Source: Papilionanthe hookeriana x Papilionanthe teres (Eukaryota > Streptophyta > Magnoliopsida > Asparagales > Orchidaceae). From it: DNA of 64,000 nucleotides. Where the stretch lies: the NCBI GenBank assembly GCA_022702705.1, contig CM040428.1, positions 104,984,022 through 105,048,021 of the forward strand. Direction: 5' to 3'. The notes below the pieces were generated by a model, which had not been told where the DNA came from, did no database searches, and saw only the letters and a program-made list of their open reading frames with translations. Shown here one piece after another: positions 58,970 through 64,000 of this stretch. The position numbers and the translations under genes are program-made. Position 1 is the first letter of the stretch. The number at the start of each line of letters is the position of its first letter.

Positions 58970-59590
58970 TTAAAAATCTTCAGAATCAAATAACTCCTCT
59001 TTTTGCTTATATTCAAATTCTTCTCTTTCAGCTTTCTTTTCATAAATTGATTTCAAATGACATTCACTTAAATATTCAATAACATCCATGCTATAACACT
59101 CATCTTCTTTACCTCTAGCAGGATATTTCATCGATTTTGAAATATTAAATGTAACAGTCTGATCATTTACCCTCATCGTTAATTCTCCTTTTTGCACATC
59201 TATCATGGCTCTGCCTGTAGCTAGAAAAGGTCTCCCCAAAATTATGGGTATCTCTTTATCTTCCTCCATATCTAACACAATGAAATCCACAAGAAAAAAT
59301 AAATTGATCCCCTTTTACCAAAACATCTTCTATAACACCTTTAGGATATGTGATCGAATGATCTACTAATTGCAGAGTTACAGTAGTTGGGGTTATTTCT
59401 CCTAGTCCCAGTCTTTTGAATATTGATAGAGGCATAAGGTTTATGCTTGCACCATATCACATAAAGCTTTTCCAGAGAATCTTTCTCCTACTGCACATGG
59501 AATTGGGAAACTAATAGGATCTTTAAGTTTTTCAGGAAGCTTTTTCTGAATTATGACATTACACTCCTCACTAAGTGCAACAGTCATTTT
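58970..59590 (-). pseudogene. pro: Element C protease region (broken)
   Basis: The active-site region begins GERFSGKALCD (about 59,470) and is then frameshifted, so the expected DLGAS block is lost. The flap-side part resumes at 59,290 with IPIILGRPFLATGRAMIDV and continues through an acidic linker to a stop at 58,970. It belongs with gag upstream and RT downstream in one ancestral polyprotein. Confidence 0.8.
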
Positions 59591-61295
59591 CTTCAAACAT
59601 CCTCTTTTTATTAAGAATATCCTTCATAAATTTCGCATAGCTTGGAATTTGTTCTAGGGCTTCAGCAAATGGAATATTAATGGTAAGCTTCTTTAATATC
59701 TCTAAAAATTTTGAAAATTGCTTATCCAACTTTTGTTGACGAAGTCTCTGAGGAAATAGAGGTTGTGGTTTTTCTAAATCAACCTCAGGTGGATAAATAG
59801 TTCTTTCAAAACCTTTTAGAGCGTCCTCTTTAGGTCTTTCAATTTCTTCTTTCTCTACTTCAGTTTCTTTTTGAACTCTACCTTCCAATTCTTTTCCACT
59901 TCTCAGTTGAATTGCTTTAACTTGTTCTTTATTCTTTTCTCTTGGATTCACTTCAGTATTACTTGGAAGCATTCCTTGGGATCTATTACTTAAGGCATTT
60001 GAAATTTGTCCCAATTGATTTTCAATATTTCTGATTGTTGCTCCTTGAATTTGTAATTGATTTCCCATATGTCATACTACTTCTTCCATAAACAACTTCC
60101 TCTCCTTATTTTGTAAAGCATTGTTATAACCTAAAGGATAAGTTAATCTATTATTATTATTACCTTGGTTGTTCCAAATCCCCAATGGGTTTACATGGGT
60201 GTTCCCCCATTGTTGATTAACACCAACTTGATTATTGTTATTCCAGTTAAAATATGGATGATTCTTCCAACCTGGGTTATAATAATTGGAATATGGGTTG
60301 TTAGGTTTGATTATAGCATTCACAGTTTCTGGTGAAGAATAAGAATTAAACAATTGGCCTAATAAATTTTCTTCAATCATGAGATTTGGTTGAGCAAAAT
60401 TCATTCCAAATTGGTCTATCTTCCTTGATACTGCAGCAACATGATTTGCTAACATTGTAAAAGCATCATTCTCATAAACACTGACTACCTTTTTAGGATT
60501 TAACCTTTCAGAAGGCCTTTGAAAATTATTAGTAGTCATTTCTTCAATTAAAGCATAAGCATCTAAAATGGTTTAGACAATAATGATCCACCAGCAGTAG
60601 CATCGATGATTGATCTAAAAGATCCAACTAATCCATTATAAAGAGTTTGAATTATTAACCAATCTGGTATCGCATAATGTGGACATTTCTTGAGGAGATC
60701 TTTAAACTTTTCCCATGCTTCATATAATGATTCCTCTTCAAACTGACAAAAAGATGTTATATCATTTCTCAACTTAGCAGTCTTAGATAGTGAAAAATAT
60801 TTAGCAAGGAATTTTTGTGACAGTTCACCCCAAGTTCTTATTTATTCAGGTGCTAACGAATGTAACCACATTTTAGCTTTATCCCTTAGTGAGAAAGGAA
60901 AAAATTTTAAGTCAAATAGCATCATCCGAAACACCATCATATTTAAAAGTAGCACACAATTCTGGAAAATTAGCAAGATGCAAATTAAGATCTTCAATTG
61001 TTACTCCCCCAAACTGATTATTAGACACCATTTGGATAATAGAAGGTTTAAGCTCAAAAGAATTAGCAGCTACAGCAGGGTTTTGAATACTACCACGAAG
61101 TTCATCTACTGTATGGTTAACATAATCTCTTAAAGGTCTTAATTCTTGATGGATGCCAACATTTTGATTTTGATGATTTGCCATTTCTTGAATATTTTTA
61201 TCATTTTCTGAATTTTTAATTTTTTTGATTTTTCTGATAGTTCTTTCTAATTCAGAATCGTAAGGCACAAGTCCTTCAGAACTTGAACTATGCAT
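59571..61295 (-). pseudogene. gag: Element C gag (few lesions)
   Basis: ATG 61295 (MHSSSSEGLVPYDSELER) lies about 100 bases inside the PBS and is shared with the family. The gag core (60,772-60,563) has LRNDITSFCQFEEESLYEAWEKF. It is followed by an Asn-rich stretch (NWNNNNQVG) and a Lys/Glu-rich linker (59,960-59,800). The last part has IPFAEALEQIPSYAKFMKDIL. Frameshifts or stops lie near 60,910, 60,800, 60,550 and 60,070. No zinc knuckle is visible, as is common for Athila gag. It would form the virus-like particle. Confidence 0.85.
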
Positions 61296-61393
61296 ACAAC
61301 AATAAAACAAAAAACACAACACACTAACAAAAACAAAGAAAAGTAAAATTTTAAAATTTCTTAATTCTCTTTAAAATGCAATTTAATTAATAT

Positions 61394-61411
61394 TCCCCGG
61401 CAACAGAGCCA
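61394..61411 (-). other. Primer-binding site of element C
   Basis: The minus strand reads TGGCTCTGTTGCCGGGGA, differing by about two bases from the complement of the plant tRNA-Asp 3' end. It lies six bases inside the 5' LTR edge at 61,418. Confidence 0.82.
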
Positions 61412-61417
61412 AAAACT

Positions 61418-63295
61418 TGATCCCCTGATAATTATACTTACAAATATGATATGAAAACTGGCAATGGCACCAAAAACTTGATACTGTCCTGTAAATGTAA
61501 CGACACTAAAAATATGATTCCCGGAAAACAGCGCCAAAAACTTGGGCCGCTAGGAATATATGCGCTGATGATTTAGATATGAAAATTATGATTTTATAAT
61601 ATGGGACACTGCGCAAGTATACGTATCATTTATCAAGTAATATAGGACTTTCTGATTAATTCTCGAGATATCGAACCCACAGGGAAAATATAAAAATCTT
61701 TAAAGGAATCAGAAAATTATCTTTTTACATTCTTTAAATGTTTTTTAAAAAGTATGTCTTGATTTTGAAAAGTTTTGAAAGTTGATTTGTCTTTTGAAAT
61801 TTTCTTAAAAGGTTAAGCAAGAAATTAAAATTATAATAAATAATAACACTGGATGTAAAATACTATTAACTAGAATATCCATTCTTTCCTTTTATGAAGT
61901 ATTAATAATTCTTAAAGTATTATTGTGGAAGTATTCAAATTTGTTGTGACAGATTGAAGCAAATGTGTTCTTTACCCTTACTTGGTTCTATAATGAACAT
62001 AGGTTAATTTGAAACTTTTATTATTTTAAACATGGTTAGGCAGGGAAGATACCAGTCTCTCACTCTAGAGTTCTCTCGATTCCCACCACCTGGGGGCTAA
62101 CTTCTCATAACAAAATTCAAAACTTCAAACAAAATTAGGGGGTTTTAGTCTGTCACTCTAAACTCCTCTTATTTTACTCCCTTTTATAAAAATATCTTAT
62201 AATATTACATTCAATCATATGGACTACAATTCTCACCCATATAATTGCATGTGATTCTTACTAACTTTTATGAGACAATACCGCATTAGATCTTACGTAA
62301 TCTCAAGAAATTCTACAACTTAACAAGCCAAATTAAGAAGTAAACAAAGTTTTTAGAATCAATCTTCACAACTTCTTCCATCTTTTAAACACTTATACCT
62401 TCCACAACAATTCTTTGTAAATTAATTACTTCTCCATTTAAGAAAGAAAAAGATAATGTAAGCTACTTAGAATGCATTGAGAAAATACAAATACACATTG
62501 ATTTGAAAGTAAAAACAATAAGAAAAATAACAAAATAAAGCAAGTATTAATATAAAGATTAAAAGTAAACACTTATCTGAAAATCCTCTCCACAAGACTA
62601 AGGACGTTCCTCTGAAACTTTGACTCTTTGCTAAACTACTCCTCAGAGCAAGTCTCCCATCTCCGATGACACTGAATACAGACTTTAGACTTCAATAAAA
62701 ACTAAACTAAACGAAAGAAAAGAAGTGGGAAGAAGAAGACTTCACTCCGACCCTTTCTCCTTTCTACTTTCTACTCCTACTCTAAAATAAAAACTCTTAA
62801 AATTCAGTGGAAGAACAAAAGAAAGAAAGAAAGAACACTTCAAAATGCAAAGGAAGAGTCTCCTAATCTTTCCTAAGACTCTCTTTAAATAGTAAACCAA
62901 AAGGTGCCTTGGTGTCTCTTCAAAATATGTCCATATTCAATGTATCTACGAAGGAACGCACCCCTTCATTCAAACTTGCCACCCAAAAGAAGTTATGGAA
63001 GTTACCACCAAGAATTATATCCCATCCCCTTTGAAATTTGTGCCAAATTCATTTGAATTTTGATTTCTAACTGTGGAGGCTAAGCGCCGGCCCAACGGAG
63101 CTTAGCCGCCAGTGCCAAAATTTTGATTTTTCATTTTTTTTTCTCCAAATTTGATCTAATTTTGCTCATTTCATCATGACCATCTATTTTGATCATACCT
63201 GCAAGAACAACACAAAATACCTTCCATTAAAGTGCAATATCATTAAAAATAGGTATAAAATGTGCATAAAAATACTAAATATTTTAGGTGTTTCA
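61418..63295 (-). repeat. Right (5') LTR of element C
   Basis: It begins tgatcccctgataat and ends ggtgtttca on the plus strand. It carries the TATA box at 62,884-62,891, the GC-rich hairpin at 63,075-63,110 and three PBS-like motifs between 61,460 and 61,544. Confidence 0.93.
62884..62891 (-). promoter_or_regulatory. LTR TATA box (TATTTAAA), right LTR
   Basis: The minus strand reads ctatttaaagagagtc. It is placed about 185 bases after the GC-rich hairpin, as in the left LTR, and would start transcription of element C. Confidence 0.68.
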
Positions 63296-63300
63296 GTCTA
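63296..63300. other. Target-site duplication of element C, right copy (gtcta)
   Basis: Identical to 49,704-49,708. Deleting 49,709-63,300 rejoins element A's integrase in a sensible order. Confidence 0.93.
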
Positions 63301-63827
63301 CAAGATTAGACACCACTTTATGGGCATACATAACTGCTTGTAAAACTCCTATGGGAATGTCCCCTTTTAGATAAATCTTTGGAAAGAGTTTTCACATGCC
63401 AGTTAAATTAAAATATAAAGCATATTGGGCAATAAAGAATTTGTATTTTAATTTCAAAGATGCTGGTGAGAAAAGATTGTTGTAATTGAATGAGTTGAAA
63501 GAAATCAGAAATGAGTCATATGATAATGATAGAATATACAAGGAGAGAAGAAAAATATGGCATGATTGAAAAATTGTTAAAAAGGAATTTGAACTAGGAC
63601 AAAAAAAATTTTTATACATTACAAGATTGAAATTATTTCCTGGGAAACTGAAATCTAGATGGACAGGACCTTTCAATGTCGTAAAAATCTATCAATTTGG
63701 AGCTGTGATTATCGAAGACCCTAAATCTGGAAGAATATTCAAAGTTAATGGACAAAGATTAAAACCATATTTTGAAGGTAATAGACCTAATTATAAAGAT
63801 GTTTTAATGTTGGATCAACCTGAATAA
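63301..63827 (+). pseudogene. Element A integrase, C-terminal part
   Basis: This continues the gene cut at 49,703. After several frameshifts and stops (63,301-63,620), the last frame is open to TAA 63825, with LKSRWTGPFNVVKIYQFGA and NGQRLKPYFEGN. It closely matches the end of element C integrase. Confidence 0.82.
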
Positions 63828-64000
63828 CTTGAGGTTATGTAGGGCTGACAACGTTAAACCAAGGGCTTTGTGGGAAGCAACCCATAGTTATTAAGTGTTT
63901 GCTTGTTTGATGTGTTATTCTTATTTGTTTGTTACTTAATTAAGTCTTAACCTTCCTTAAATATCATAAACAACATTAAAGAAATTAATCAAATCAAAGT
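63828..64000 (+). other. Region after pol of element A
   Basis: The gctttgtgggaagcaacccata block matches the sequence after the pol stop in element C. No gene is visible before the window ends. Confidence 0.6.

Larger units (their letters stand above)
49709..63295 (-). mobile_element. Element C: complete Athila-type LTR retrotransposon with env-like ORFs
   Basis: It is 13,587 bp long, with LTRs of 1871 bp (left, 3' LTR) and 1878 bp (right, 5' LTR), TG...CA ends, PBS, PPT and a 5-bp target duplication. On the minus strand the order is LTR, PBS, gag, protease, RT, RNase H, integrase, small ORF, env-like ORF, LTR. The first 138 bp of the two LTRs differ at about 11 sites by eye, near 8%, so the insertion is old. 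It lies inside the integrase of element A. Confidence 0.93.
41462..64000 (+). mobile_element. Athila-type element A, interrupted twice, 3' end beyond the window
   Basis: LTR, PBS, gag, protease, RT, RNase H and integrase follow in order. A solo LTR (44,985-46,681) and element C (49,709-63,295) are inserted within it. The interrupted integrase resumes exactly at 63,301. Many in-frame stops, most of them Trp or Gln codons changed to stops, show it is old. Confidence 0.85.

Overview
The window is intergenic, repeat-packed nuclear DNA of a flowering plant. I see no ordinary host gene, no rRNA or tRNA gene and no bacterial-style operon. Nearly every base belongs to a retrotransposon or a microsatellite. 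The plant assignment rests on Tat/Ogre-type and Athila-type Ty3/gypsy elements, a primer-binding site resembling the complement of the plant tRNA-Asp 3' end, and L1-type LINEs with a C-terminal RNase H. I cannot name the species.

Layout. (1) 1 to about 14,590 (+): the 3' part of a Tat/Ogre-lineage element. It carries RT, two RNase H domains and integrase (1-3076), then an extra ORF (3447-4920) whose C-terminal half is a plant ALKBH9-like 2OG-Fe(II) dioxygenase, then an array of about 38 hairpin units (5721-6942), then a long LTR-like region with a TATA box at 9656 and a chain of stem-loops at 14,135-14,563. (2) About 14,600-16,864: a fragment of a + strand Athila-type LTR and the gag end of a minus-strand Athila-type element (B). 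(3) 16,865-40,955: a 24-kb block made only of a short SINE-like piece and seven L1-type LINE copies (orientations + + + - + - -), separated and flanked by (TA)n tracts. (4) 40,956-41,461: more of element B's LTR. (5) 41,462-64,000: a + strand Athila-type element (A), split by a solo LTR (44,985-46,681) and by a complete 13.6-kb minus-strand element C (49,709-63,295). C has two LTRs and a clear 5-bp target duplication, gtcta.

How the parts relate. The window is a set of nested insertions: the Tat element sits in an Athila LTR, which sits in B; the LINE cluster and A sit in B's LTR; the solo LTR and C sit in A. All coding regions I could follow carry stops or frameshifts, so no complete autonomous element is visible. 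The Tat ORFs need only a few corrections and look the least decayed, while A and B are old.

Most unusual signals: an RNA-demethylase-like domain carried by an LTR retrotransposon; directly downstream, a hairpin array whose arms change in compensating pairs around a constant 10-nt loop; LINEs that all lie in (TA)n tracts; and GC-rich hairpin plus TATA cassettes in element C that recur upstream of its two downstream ORFs. Some LINE copies show a systematic CHG-to-CG substitution pattern that may be a sequencing artefact.
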